Positions 9,914 through 19,349 are shown, counted from the first letter of the stretch. The stretch is 64,000 nucleotides of DNA from CAYRTD01 sp964426915 (GCA_964426915.1 CAYRTD010000001.1:26496-90495); one strand, 5' to 3'. Translations and numbers: made by a program. Notes: generated by a model from the letters alone, not told the origin.

Positions 9914-10329
9914 AGGTAAGTTTTTGATTAATAAATGAATTGGTTTTTTACATTTTCTCTGCTATTCAGTATTAACCTTTATTTTTTTTTATAAATGTTA
10001 ACAGTGACAGCAAAGGATACGGCTAAAAGTATTACAATAGATTTTTAGATCATTCTTTATTCAGTGAACAGCACTGATCACCATGTATAAAGCCGAATCA
10101 TTTATTATTAATGCTTTTACCGACCCGGGACTGTAGTAGGATGACCGAATGCTGTCGTTTACCTGACAAAAAGTGTTGTTGACCATTATCAGAATATTAG
10201 AACTGAATTGTAATGACTAGTTCATGAAAATACCGAGTCTGTCCAGACGGTTAAGCAACTACCAACGACAGAACGTAGTAATCTCACCTATATGATACTG
10301 TAAAGGACTCATATAATGCAAATTGTTCG

Positions 10330-10364
10330 TAAAACACTAAAACAACCGATGTTTTAGTGTTTTA
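10330..10364. terminator. Perfect 14-bp hairpin
   Basis: TAAAACACTAAAAC pairs without mismatch with GTTTTAGTGTTTTA around a 7-base loop. On the plus strand the stem ends in a T-run, so it could end a plus transcript arising in 9914-10330. It lies next to the GC-rich terminator at 10370-10397. Confidence 0.6.
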
Positions 10365-10369
10365 ATTCA

Positions 10370-10397
10370 AAAAAAAAGCCGTCTCACGACGGCTTTT
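10370..10397 (-). terminator. Strong rho-independent terminator, best oriented on the minus strand
   Basis: GCCGTC (10378-10383) pairs with GACGGC (10388-10393) around a TCAC loop, extended by A/T pairs. On the minus strand the stem is followed by about nine Ts, against four on the plus strand. It lies about 460 bases upstream of the susC start and ends no known gene. Confidence 0.8.
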
Positions 10398-10772
10398 CCC
10401 TTTGCTTTATACTATCAATATTCTCATATTAACTATTTATAAACCTAAAAAATCTATGAAAAAAACAAGGATAGATTTAAAAACAAAGAATTAAAAAGAT
10501 TTCTAGTTGCGCAGTAAAAATAGATTTTTGTCCTGTTGCCTGAAAATTTAATCAGCAAACGGAAGCTTAAAGTCAGTAAACAACATTAAGACTTTGAACA
10601 TACTTATTAATTACTCTATTTTAACTGGCTCCGGCAACACGTGGATAGTGGTTGCGAAGTTCGTAAACTTAGTTTCTCGGAGTTCATCTCCGAATTTTAG
10701 AGTTCATAGTTTACTTTGGGGTGTAATACCATTTTTTCCAAAGACTGCTGGACTCCAGGAAATGTTCCCTTC
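10371..10772 (-). ncRNA. Candidate non-coding RNA or attenuated susC leader
   Basis: This is an inference from signals only. A minus-strand TAnnTTTG match (TATTTTTG, 10779-10772) could start a transcript of about 400 bases ending at the strong terminator at 10370-10397. No -35-type TTG was found at the right distance. Small RNAs next to polysaccharide loci are known in Bacteroides, but no sequence similarity is claimed here. Confidence 0.25.
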
Positions 10773-10956
10773 AAAAATATTTTAAGTGCGAAACTTTATT
10801 TATTAATTATTTGAAATGATAGGATGATGACTGCATATTACTGCTTTCACTTACTGATGAGAAACTGTATTTCGCAGATGAGAAGCATTCATTCACTGAA
10901 TTGATGAGGATATTTATCATTTTTTGTTTAATTTCAGACAATTAACCTTCCTTGTT

Positions 10957-10964
10957 TATATTTG
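10957..10964 (+). promoter_or_regulatory. Bacteroidota -7 promoter element for the LytS/LytTR operon
   Basis: TATATTTG matches TAnnTTTG exactly and lies 44 bases upstream of the ATG at 11008. A matching upstream TTG was not clear, so this rests on the -7 element and position. Confidence 0.5.
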
Positions 10965-11007
10965 CAGATAAATAGTAACATCTCAGCAAGTTACTTCTGT
11001 TAACCAA

Positions 11008-12045
11008 ATGATTAAAAACCTGAAAAATATCCATCTGGAACGGATCCTGAAGCACTTTATATTCTGGTTTATTTTTTTTACCGTATTATTTCTCTTGTCC
11101 GGAACTCAGCATTTGAACAATAATTTTTGGGAAGTCGATCTGCCGCTAATTTTGGTATACATTTACATCTCAGTTTACCTGATCATCCCATTTTTTATAG
11201 AAAAAAGATCTTATTCTTTTCTGGTACTCAGCATCATTCTTTTCACCCTTGTACTTTCATATTTCAGATTGAGGAATTATGATTTTATCTATTACTCCAT
11301 ATTTGCACCTGAATTACAAAAAAACGGGACCGAAGTAAAATTTTCTCAACTATTATTAAATGCTAAAGATTTCTCATTTGCTTTATTTGTTTTTATGGCA
11401 TTCAAATATACAAGGAGCTGGTTGAAATACGAAAAGGATAAAGTTGAAATAGTGAATAACCAACTCCAGTCCGAAATCCGGCTAATGAAAACTCAGATTG
11501 ATCCACACTTTTTGTTCAATACGCTCAATAATATTTATTCGCTTTCTGTTACCTACCCGCCGAATACCCGCAATGCGGTTAAAAAATTATGGGGGTTACT
11601 CGATTTTCTGATTAATGATACAGATCATGAAGAAGTTCTGATAGAAAAAGAATTGAAACTGATTTCTGATTATATTGAATTAGAGAAACTGCGATATGGA
11701 GAGAGATTAATTTTTGAATTCCATGTCGATGATAAACTTAAGGACTACAGGATCCCTCCTCTTATTATGTATCCTTTTATAGAAAATTGTTTTAAACATG
11801 GCAGTTCACTTGATCCCGGAAACCCCTGGATCAGAATTCGTATTATTGAAATGGATGATCGTATAAGATTTACTGCAAGAAACAGCAGAAAAGATGAAAA
11901 TGATGATATGCGACAAGAAATGGAAATAAGCAACTCTATAGAAGGGGTAAGAAAGAGACTGGAATACTTTCTTCCGGGAAGACATAAATTAAAAATAAGT
12001 ATTAAAGCTGATGAATATTCAGTTCAGCTTGATATAATAACCTGA
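11008..12045 (+). CDS. LytS-type sensor histidine kinase (His_kinase family)
   Basis: This 345-residue protein has four or five hydrophobic helices (about 18-135) with no large periplasmic domain, then the His_kinase region with the phospho-acceptor His167 in DPHFLFNTLNN and a full N-box (PFIENCFKHG). It should phosphorylate the LytTR regulator encoded two genes downstream. Its TGA overlaps the ATG of the next gene by one base (TGATG), which points to translational coupling. The triplet diverges from susC. Signal is unknown. Confidence 0.92.
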   Translation: MIKNLKNIHLERILKHFIFWFIFFTVLFLLSGTQHLNNNFWEVDLPLILVYIYISVYLIIPFFIEKRSYSFLVLSIILFTLVLSYFRLRNYDFIYYSIFAPELQKNGTEVKFSQLLLNAKDFSFALFVFMAFKYTRSWLKYEKDKVEIVNNQLQSEIRLMKTQIDPHFLFNTLNNIYSLSVTYPPNTRNAVKKLWGLLDFLINDTDHEEVLIEKELKLISDYIELEKLRYGERLIFEFHVDDKLKDYRIPPLIMYPFIENCFKHGSSLDPGNPWIRIRIIEMDDRIRFTARNSRKDENDDMRQEMEISNSIEGVRKRLEYFLPGRHKLKISIKADEYSVQLDIIT

Positions 12046-13106
12046 TGCAGGATACAAAAAATGAAATAGAAAAACTGCTTGGCAGGAGATACCTGAGGCA
12101 TATTTTTTTTTGGACAGCTTATGTACTGACTCTTACCTATATTCATGGACTCGGAGTAAACGAAGGGAGATATTTTCCATGGTTCATGAATTATTTATTA
12201 GAACTCCCCGTTATATTGGGTTTGTCATATTCTATTGTTTACTGGATCATCCCCAGGTTTTTACTCGCACGAAAGTTTTTGATCAGCTTCTTGCTGATAA
12301 TTATGCTTTTTGTTATTTTTTCTATTTTGAATATTATCCTGGATAATTTGATCATCCTGCCACTCTTTTTTAGATCAGACGCAGGGGAATATGAAATCTC
12401 AGCTATTTTCCGCAATGCTTTTGGTCTGGCATTTCCGGTAGTGGTCTTCCTGAGTCTTAGCCTAATAAAATTCAATGCCGGAAAAAAACGACGGAAAAAC
12501 CTTTCTGAGCAAAACGCATTGAGATCAGAGTTGAATTTTATGCGGAGCCGTATACATCCCTTATTTCTCAGGGATGCTCTTGACGATATTTACAGAATGT
12601 CTAATGAAAATTTCGTCGATCTTCCGGAAATGATATTGAAAGTTTCCGATTTGTTACACTACTTTCTCTATGATTGTGACAGGGAAAGAGTGCTATTAAG
12701 AAAAGAAGAACAGGCCATAAGGATCTTTATGGGATTCGCGAAACTTGCATATAAAGATAATTTCAATTATGATATTCAGATACGAGGAGATTTAGAGAAC
12801 ACAAAGATTTCTCCCTATATTATATTTCCGCTTGTCCATTCTGTTTGCCGTTTTAATACTGATTTTGATCAGAACCCTGGAAAGGTGTTTATACAAATTG
12901 ATATTTCAGAAGAAGTGCTTTCTTTTTCTGCAAGCCAAAAGCTATATCCTGGAAATCAGCCGGGTAACTACGAGTATAAGTGGAATGAAGAGATAAATAT
13001 GTCCAGGAAACGATTGGATCTGATCTACACCTGGAAATATAAACTTGACGTTATAGAAACGGAACGAAAATTGATAATAAATTTGACACTGGACTTATCA
13101 GAATAA
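12045..13106 (+). CDS. Degenerate LytS-like protein (probable pseudokinase)
   Basis: The 353-residue protein shares the membrane-plus-kinase layout of its upstream neighbour (hydrophobic helices about 20-142, kinase-like part 155-350). However, the phospho-acceptor motif reads IHPLFLRDALDD (171-180) where the neighbour has IDPHFLFNTLNN, so the usual His is Leu173. The N-box reads PLVHSVCRFN, having lost the key Glu and Asn, and the Gly of the last ATP-binding motif is also gone. The frame is intact and translationally coupled, so it is not a decaying gene. It most likely acts as a partner or signal-sensing subunit of the active kinase. His171, one residue off, cannot be excluded as an acceptor. 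Confidence 0.82.
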   Translation: MQDTKNEIEKLLGRRYLRHIFFWTAYVLTLTYIHGLGVNEGRYFPWFMNYLLELPVILGLSYSIVYWIIPRFLLARKFLISFLLIIMLFVIFSILNIILDNLIILPLFFRSDAGEYEISAIFRNAFGLAFPVVVFLSLSLIKFNAGKKRRKNLSEQNALRSELNFMRSRIHPLFLRDALDDIYRMSNENFVDLPEMILKVSDLLHYFLYDCDRERVLLRKEEQAIRIFMGFAKLAYKDNFNYDIQIRGDLENTKISPYIIFPLVHSVCRFNTDFDQNPGKVFIQIDISEEVLSFSASQKLYPGNQPGNYEYKWNEEINMSRKRLDLIYTWKYKLDVIETERKLIINLTLDLSE

Positions 13107-13120
13107 TTTAATAACTGAAT

Positions 13121-13843
13121 ATGAAAACCCGATGCTTAATTGTTGATGATGAACCTCTTGCCATAAAATTAATAGAGTCCCATATTCAAAAGCTTGAAAA
13201 TATTGAGGTTATCGGTTCATGCACTAATGCCATGGCAGCATTAGATCTGTTACGAGAGAAAAAAGTTGATCTTCTTTTCCTGGACATTCAAATGCCCCAG
13301 ATCACCGGTATTGAATTCCTAAAAACACTTAAGAAGGCACCTAAAGTTATTATTACAACTGCCTACCGGGAATATGCTCTTGAAGGATATGAGCTGGATG
13401 TTATCGATTATTTGTTAAAGCCGATATCCTTTGACCGTTTTTTAAAAGCGGTAAATAAGTATTATCACTACTCAGCCAGGGATATGGAGGTTGTTATGCC
13501 ACCTTCAGAAACGGTTCACAGAGAAAGCTCTTACATGGATGTTAAGGAAAATAAAAAAACCGTCCGTATAAAACTAAAGGATATCAGTTATATTGAAGGA
13601 CTAAATGAATATATTGGTATTCATGCAGGGAACAAAAGGATTGTTATAAAGAATAGTTTGACAAGGATTGAAGATAAACTGCCTTCCGATCAGTTTATTC
13701 GAATACATAAGTCTTTTATTGTGCAGCTTTCAAGGATACATGCATTTTCATCAACAACAGTGGAAGTTGATAATAAAGAACTTCCAATAGGCAGAAGCTA
13801 TAAAAATAGTGTACATAAAACTCTGAATTTTTCCGGTGAATAG
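13121..13843 (+). CDS. LytTR-family response regulator
   Basis: This 240-residue protein has a receiver domain (1-118) with Asp9/Asp10, phospho-acceptor Asp55 in FLDIQMP and Lys100 in LLKPI, then a LytTR DNA-binding domain (about 137-236) with the usual IKLKDISYIEG start and FIRIHKSFIV. It begins 14 bp after the degenerate kinase gene, completing a three-gene signalling operon. Likely targets are the operon itself and the divergent susC/susD genes; that is inference from position. Confidence 0.95.
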   Translation: MKTRCLIVDDEPLAIKLIESHIQKLENIEVIGSCTNAMAALDLLREKKVDLLFLDIQMPQITGIEFLKTLKKAPKVIITTAYREYALEGYELDVIDYLLKPISFDRFLKAVNKYYHYSARDMEVVMPPSETVHRESSYMDVKENKKTVRIKLKDISYIEGLNEYIGIHAGNKRIVIKNSLTRIEDKLPSDQFIRIHKSFIVQLSRIHAFSSTTVEVDNKELPIGRSYKNSVHKTLNFSGE

Positions 13844-13896
13844 TAATAATCTTTTACTTCAATGAAAACCCCATCTTTAGAACTTCAAATTACTTT

Positions 13897-14595
13897 ATGA
13901 AAGTATTGATCATTCAACATGTAGCTTTTGAAAATTCAGGATATTTTCAGGATATTTTCACAAGTTTTGGAGCTGATATTAACTATCTCAATCAATTCAG
14001 CCGGGAAAAAAAAAGCATACCGGATTACGACGTTTTACTCGTAATGGGGGGACCGATGAATATTTATCAGGAGGATATTTATCCATGGTTAAGAGAGGAG
14101 AAAAAAATAATTAAGAAAGCGATTGAGGAAGGTAAAATTGTGGTTGGAGTATGTCTCGGCGCTCAGTTAATAGCCGATTCACTTGGCGCACAGATCTATA
14201 AAAATACCGACAGGGAAATCGGGTGGTTTCCTGTGCAGAAGACAAATAACAGGATCTTAAATTTTTTACCCGATTTTGCTACCGTTTTCCATTGGCATGG
14301 TGAAACTTTTGACCTCCCGGAGAAGTGTATTCCCATATATCGATCTGATCTTACAGAAAATCAATCTTTTATATACGATAACCGGGTTATAGGGCTGCAA
14401 TTTCATCTTGAAATGACGCAAGATGGTGCAAAGGCGTTATGTATGAACTGTCGTGATGAAATGGCAGCCGGAAAGTATGTTATGACAGAAGGCGATATTT
14501 TGAATTATCACGAAAATTATAAGCATTCTAATTATAAAATGCTGAAAAATCTAGTTTCCTGGTTGCTCCAGACGAACCCCTGTCAGGATTCTTAA
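13897..14595 (+). CDS. Class I glutamine amidotransferase (GMP-synthase-like GATase1)
   Basis: The 232-residue protein has the GATase fold with catalytic Cys86 in GVCLGAQ, and His170 and Glu172 in LQFHLEM. It also carries VMGGPMNIYQED, typical of the stand-alone GATase group often labelled GMP synthase-like. No synthetase domain is fused or adjacent, so the acceptor reaction is unknown; some relatives hydrolyse gamma-glutamyl compounds. It starts 53 bp after the LytTR gene and may be read from the same transcript. Confidence 0.9.
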   Translation: MKVLIIQHVAFENSGYFQDIFTSFGADINYLNQFSREKKSIPDYDVLLVMGGPMNIYQEDIYPWLREEKKIIKKAIEEGKIVVGVCLGAQLIADSLGAQIYKNTDREIGWFPVQKTNNRILNFLPDFATVFHWHGETFDLPEKCIPIYRSDLTENQSFIYDNRVIGLQFHLEMTQDGAKALCMNCRDEMAAGKYVMTEGDILNYHENYKHSNYKMLKNLVSWLLQTNPCQDS

Positions 14596-15017
14596 GTGGT
14601 TAGTTGACTGAAGATGACTTTTAGTCACCTTCCATTCTTTAATCTCGATTATTGAACTGAATTAAGACTGTCTTGCATGTAAGACACACTCCGGTTGTGA
14701 TCAGACCCTCTCTGCTATTGACAGACTCTGGTTCTTCTTCATGTGAAAAGATTTTTTCGGGTAATATAATGCGATAATTTTGTGAAATGTTTATTTTTAT
14801 TCTATTTTGACAGATTAACTGTTGTTGGTAAAACTGTATGAGCGTTTATGGGAAACACAGTTTTATTATTTCCCGGTCCTCCGATTGTTCAGGGCAGGCC
14901 GCTCAGTGACGGACCTATTATTAAGTTTGTTTATTCATTTAAAAATACAATCTATCAAAGTAAATTAACTTTTTATAGGAATATATGTTGTTAGTTATAA
15001 TAAGAAGCTAATCATTA
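14596..15017. other. Intergenic region with a solo R1 end
   Basis: No gene is seen in these 422 bases. The stretch 14715-14731, CTATTGACAGACTCTGG, is the reverse complement of an R1 end. The remainder is AT-rich and must contain the promoter of the FecR gene. Confidence 0.5.
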
Positions 15018-16025
15018 ATGAATATACCTGAAAAAAACAGAGTCCCTGTTGATCTGATCGCAAGGTATCTTAATGGAGATGCAGATACTGATGATATCAT
15101 TGATCTGGAGAAGTGGAAATCCCAGTCAGGTGATAACCGGAAGGTATTTGATGAATACAGAACTATATGGGAAAAAACGGGTCAGTTAAGTCTGTTTACA
15201 GATATTGACATAGAAAATGAATGGAATGTTTTCCTTGAGAATGTCCATTTTGAAGAAGTAGAGACTAAAAGCAGGCAATTTCCAGATATTTCGAAACCTC
15301 ATATAAGAATTGCTGCCGCTATCATAGCCGGAATAATTCTGAGTATTTCAGGCTATTTTTCTTATCATGCATTAAAATTTGAGAAACTCATTGCAAAAAA
15401 TGAGGTCCTGGAGGTTATTCTACCCGACGGAAGTGCCGTTACTCTTAATAAAGGCTCCAGATTATTATATCCTGAAAAATTGTCCGGTACCAGGGAATTA
15501 CGTCTTAATGGTGAGGCATTTTTTAAGGTCAGGACCGACCCTGACCTACCGTTCATCATAAAATCGGGTGGTCTCAGGGTTGAGGTAGCGGATGCCTCAT
15601 TTAATGTTTATGCTTTCAGGAAAGAAAATATTGTTCAGGTAATAGTGGAGTCAGGTAAAGTCTCTGTTTATAATGAAGATGATACTCCCTTTCAAAGGGA
15701 TTTGCTTAAAAAAGGCGAAAGAATGATCTATTCACGAAAAAGTGGGATCCGATCTGTGCAGCCCAATACCGACCTGAATTATAAATCATGGAAAACAGCT
15801 GTGTTACAGTTTGAAAATTCAAGTCTTCAGCATATTATAAATACATTGGAAAATCATTTCAATTCACAGATCACCTTGGTTAATTCCTTATTGAACGATT
15901 GCAGAATAACAATTAGTTTTGACAACAAAAGTCTTGAATATATTCTCGAAACTATCACTGAGACCCTTGATCTGAACCTGGTCAAAACAGAAAACGGTTA
16001 TTTTATTGATGGTATTGAATGCTGA
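15018..16025 (+). CDS. FecR-domain anti-sigma factor (DUF4974 C-terminus)
   Basis: The 335-residue protein has a cytoplasmic N-terminal part with IARYLNGDADTDDIIDLEKW, one transmembrane helix (about 95-117), the periplasmic FecR domain (about 130-230; LPDGSAVTLNKGSRLLYP and GEAFFKV), and a C-terminal DUF4974 beta-alpha-beta domain (ITISFDNKSLEYILETI). These proteins relay the state of a TonB-dependent transducer to an ECF sigma factor. No ECF sigma gene and no STN-containing SusC gene is adjacent, so this copy is an orphan. An R1 end starts 11 bases after the stop. Confidence 0.92.
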   Translation: MNIPEKNRVPVDLIARYLNGDADTDDIIDLEKWKSQSGDNRKVFDEYRTIWEKTGQLSLFTDIDIENEWNVFLENVHFEEVETKSRQFPDISKPHIRIAAAIIAGIILSISGYFSYHALKFEKLIAKNEVLEVILPDGSAVTLNKGSRLLYPEKLSGTRELRLNGEAFFKVRTDPDLPFIIKSGGLRVEVADASFNVYAFRKENIVQVIVESGKVSVYNEDDTPFQRDLLKKGERMIYSRKSGIRSVQPNTDLNYKSWKTAVLQFENSSLQHIINTLENHFNSQITLVNSLLNDCRITISFDNKSLEYILETITETLDLNLVKTENGYFIDGIEC

Positions 16026-16035
16026 TTTAGCCAGG

Positions 16036-16058
16036 TAGTGTTTGTCCATAATGACATT
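16036..16058. repeat. Solo R1 end just after a stop codon
   Basis: TAGTGTTTGTCCATAATGAC matches the R1 terminal consensus with one or two changes and begins 11 bases after the FecR stop codon. No opposite end is visible before the next gene. Confidence 0.5.
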
Positions 16059-16139
16059 CATAAGATTACCTCTCAATAAAAATGTTAAGATTATGTTTTT
16101 TTTTAGGAAAGACGTATCTTGTATATTCAAAATACTGGG

Positions 16140-19100
16140 ATGAATGCACAATCTCCGTCATATGAAGAACTGAAAAGACAAAACGAAGAACTAACCGATC
16201 GCCTCCGGGAATTAGAAAAGCAGCGGGAAATTTGGGAGACTTCCGGGCTAATGCAGGCGATTTTGGATAATATTCAGGATGGCATTTGTGTATTGAACCC
16301 TGATCTTACCATTCGCTATGTAAATCCGGTAATGGAAAAGTGGTATTCTCAGAATATGCCCCTTATTGGTAAAAAATGTTTTGCCTGTTACCATAACAGG
16401 CAAACGGCCTGCGATCCCTGTCCTACTCTTCGGGCAATGCAAAGCGGAAAAACTGAAATGAATGAAATTCCTGGTCCTGATGACCCGGAAAGCTGGCTTG
16501 AGTTGTATAGTTACCCCTTAAAGGACAGAAATACCGGTAAATTAACCGGAATTATTGAGTTTGTAAGGGATATTAGTGAGCGCAAAAGAGCTGAAAAGAT
16601 AATGTATCAAAGCCGGGAGAGGTACCAGATCCTTTTCGATAATTCACCCTTTCCCCTTTGGGAAGAGGATTTTACCGGTGTTTATGAATATTTGAACGAA
16701 ATAAAGAGAAGAGGGATAACAGATTTTCGTAATTACTTCGAGGAAAACCCACAGGAAGTCCGGATATGTAAGGAAAAAATAAAATACAGTGATATAAATA
16801 AAGCCACTCTTAATTTATTTGAAGCCAGGAGCCGGGACGAATTTTTTAATAATCTGGACAAAATAATTAATGAAGGTTTTTTCCATGTTTTTTCTGAAGA
16901 GATAATAAGGCTCGCCGGTGGTGAGAAGGAGTTCAGCTCGGAGATGAAAATTGAAACACTTAAAGGGAAAACAAAATATATTGAGTTGAATCTCATCATT
17001 GAAGACTCAAACCCAGAATTGGTAAGGGGCCTGGTGGCTACCCCTGAAATAACCGAGAGGATCCTCATGGACCAAAAGCTAAGAGAAAGTGAAACCCGCT
17101 TTCGACTTGCATTTCAAACCAGCCCCGATGCAATCAGCTTAACCCGTTTGCGTGACGGAAAATATATTGATATAAATCATGGATTTACCAATATAACCGG
17201 TTATACCCCCGAAGAAACACTGGGAAAAACCTCAGCCGACCTTAAAATATGGAATGATCCACAGGAAAGAGAGCTTCTTTTACATAAACTCAATAGCAAA
17301 GGAATAGTAATAAATCATGAAGCAGGTTTTCGGTTGAAAGGGGGGGTAATAATTGCGGGATTAATGTCAGCCGCTATAATGACTATTGGTGATGAAAATG
17401 TTTTACTCTCGATTACAAAAGATATAACAGCCCTCAAAAATATCCAGAAAGAACTTTCGGTGAATGAACAGACACTTCAACTTGCGCTTGAAGGTGGTGG
17501 CCTGGGTACATGGGATTGGAATATCCGGACCGGGAAGGTTAAATTCAATCAGCAATGGGCCACTATGCTGGGTTATGAACTTGATGAAGTGGAAGGAACA
17601 CTGGATTTTTGGAAAAGTCTTATTCATCCTGATGATGCAGATGAGGTTATGAAAACTCTTCAGAACCATCTGGATGGAGAAACCGAATATTATGAGCATG
17701 AATTCAGGATGCTGACCCGGCAAAGAAGCTGGAAGTGGATATACGACAGGGGTAAGGTTCTTGAATGGGACTCCGAAGACAGGCCTTTACGCGCCCTGGG
17801 AACTCACCTGGATATTACAGCGCGAAAGTTGTCAGAGGAAAAAACTGCAAAGTTATCCAGAGCTGTGGAAAATAGTCCTGTTAGTATTGTAATTACCGAT
17901 AACACCGGTAAAATTGAATACGTAAATCCACAGTTTTCCCAATTAACAGGCTATTCATTTGAAGAAGTAATAGGAAAGAATTCCAGTATTTTACAATCAG
18001 GCCGGCACTCGAAAGAGTTTTATGAAAATCTTTGGTCTACAATTACCAGTGGGCAGGTTTGGTTTGGTGAATTTCTTAATAAGAAAAAAGATGGTTCAAC
18101 ATACTGGGAAAAGGCAAATATATCTTCTATCTCCGATAATACGGGAAAGTTGACGCATTATGTCGCCGTCAAAGAAGATGTTACCCAAATGAAAAATATG
18201 GTTGAGGATCTTCATAAAGCTAAGGAACAAGCAGAAGAAAGTGACAGATTAAAATCAGCATTTCTTGCAAACATGAGTCATGAGATAAGAACCCCTATGA
18301 ATGGTATTATGGGCTTTTCAAGTTTGCTTAGGGAAAGCATTTCTTCTGATGATAAAAGATCTGAATACCTGAACATTATTGAGAAAAGTGGAGCCAGAAT
18401 GCTTAATCTTATTAATGACCTTATCGATATTTCAAGAATTGAAGCCGGCGAAATAGAAATATTCAATTCTTCAGTAAATTTAAATGAATTGCTGAAGGAG
18501 TTATACGATTTTTTCAGCCCCGAAATTAGACAAAAAGGCATTAATTTTCTGCTTAAGAATAGTTTGCATGAAAAAAACATCAATTTTATTGTCGATCGTG
18601 AAAAGCTGTATGCTGTATTGGCTAATCTCATTAAAAATGCAGTTAAGTATTCAGATAGAGGAAATATTGAGTTCGGTTGCAGGATCTATAAGCAGGATTT
18701 ATCCTTTTATGTTAAGGATAGCGGGATCGGGATCCCACTGGAAAAACAGGAGGAAGTATTTAATCGATTCATCCAGGCAGATCAGCATATTAATAAAGCT
18801 TATGAAGGATCAGGACTTGGACTTGCAATATCTAAAGCATATATTGAGATGATGGGTGGTGAGATCTGGCTGGAATCCCTCGTAGGAAAAGGTACAATAT
18901 TTTATTTTACAGTGCCCTGTACAAGGAAATATGAAAAAGCCGCTCAAAAAGTATTTACCGGAAAAGATCAAGGCTTTGATCCCGGTCTTGAAAATTTATT
19001 TGTCATTATAGCGGATGACGATGAAAACAGTAAAATGTATTTGAAAGAGATACTGATTGAAAACTGTAAAAAAGTTTTATTGACATCCAATGGTATAGAA

Positions 19101-19349
19101 ACAGTTCAGGTGGTTAAAAATAACCCTGATATTGATATAGTCCTGATGGATATAAAAATGCCTGAAATGGATGGATACGAAGCTACAAGGAGGATCCGGG
19201 AATTTAATAATGAAATAATCATTATTGCCCAAACGGCTTATGCTCTAAGAGGTGAAGAAGAAAAAGCCAAAATGGCAGGATGTAATGACTTTATCACAAA
19301 ACCTATTGATAAGCGGGATCTGTTAAAAATCTTAAAAAGCTACAGTTAA
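16140..19349 (+). CDS. Multi-PAS hybrid sensor histidine kinase/response regulator
   Basis: I chose the ATG at 16140, giving 1069 residues; the frame also allows a TTG at 16119. There is no membrane segment, so it is a cytoplasmic sensor. A short coiled coil is followed by about five PAS domains. The first has a cysteine set (CFAC and CDPC about ten residues apart) seen in some redox- or metal-sensing PAS domains. Then come a HisKA domain with His714 in NMSHEIRTPMNG, an HATPase domain with DSGIGIP and GSGLGLAI, and a C-terminal receiver with Asp1004 in LMDIKMPEMDG. It abuts the convergent desaturase gene with no base between the stop codons. Confidence 0.93.
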   Translation: MNAQSPSYEELKRQNEELTDRLRELEKQREIWETSGLMQAILDNIQDGICVLNPDLTIRYVNPVMEKWYSQNMPLIGKKCFACYHNRQTACDPCPTLRAMQSGKTEMNEIPGPDDPESWLELYSYPLKDRNTGKLTGIIEFVRDISERKRAEKIMYQSRERYQILFDNSPFPLWEEDFTGVYEYLNEIKRRGITDFRNYFEENPQEVRICKEKIKYSDINKATLNLFEARSRDEFFNNLDKIINEGFFHVFSEEIIRLAGGEKEFSSEMKIETLKGKTKYIELNLIIEDSNPELVRGLVATPEITERILMDQKLRESETRFRLAFQTSPDAISLTRLRDGKYIDINHGFTNITGYTPEETLGKTSADLKIWNDPQERELLLHKLNSKGIVINHEAGFRLKGGVIIAGLMSAAIMTIGDENVLLSITKDITALKNIQKELSVNEQTLQLALEGGGLGTWDWNIRTGKVKFNQQWATMLGYELDEVEGTLDFWKSLIHPDDADEVMKTLQNHLDGETEYYEHEFRMLTRQRSWKWIYDRGKVLEWDSEDRPLRALGTHLDITARKLSEEKTAKLSRAVENSPVSIVITDNTGKIEYVNPQFSQLTGYSFEEVIGKNSSILQSGRHSKEFYENLWSTITSGQVWFGEFLNKKKDGSTYWEKANISSISDNTGKLTHYVAVKEDVTQMKNMVEDLHKAKEQAEESDRLKSAFLANMSHEIRTPMNGIMGFSSLLRESISSDDKRSEYLNIIEKSGARMLNLINDLIDISRIEAGEIEIFNSSVNLNELLKELYDFFSPEIRQKGINFLLKNSLHEKNINFIVDREKLYAVLANLIKNAVKYSDRGNIEFGCRIYKQDLSFYVKDSGIGIPLEKQEEVFNRFIQADQHINKAYEGSGLGLAISKAYIEMMGGEIWLESLVGKGTIFYFTVPCTRKYEKAAQKVFTGKDQGFDPGLENLFVIIADDDENSKMYLKEILIENCKKVLLTSNGIETVQVVKNNPDIDIVLMDIKMPEMDGYEATRRIREFNNEIIIIAQTAYALRGEEEKAKMAGCNDFITKPIDKRDLLKILKSYS

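Larger units (their letters stand above)
9914..11007. other. 1.1-kb divergent intergenic region between susC and lytS with terminator hairpins
   Basis: No convincing protein gene is present; a 63-codon frame at 10594-10785 has no family features and no downstream support. The region holds two adjacent hairpins (10330-10397), a TAnnTTTG element for the lytS gene (10957-10964) and a TAnnTTTG match on the minus strand (10772-10779). A terminator inside a divergent promoter region implies a non-coding transcript or a long attenuated leader for susC. Confidence 0.6.

Noticed and set aside
10594..10785. 63-codon frame in the susC/lytS intergenic region
   Set aside because: No motif, unlike neighbouring codon use, and overlaps non-coding signals.
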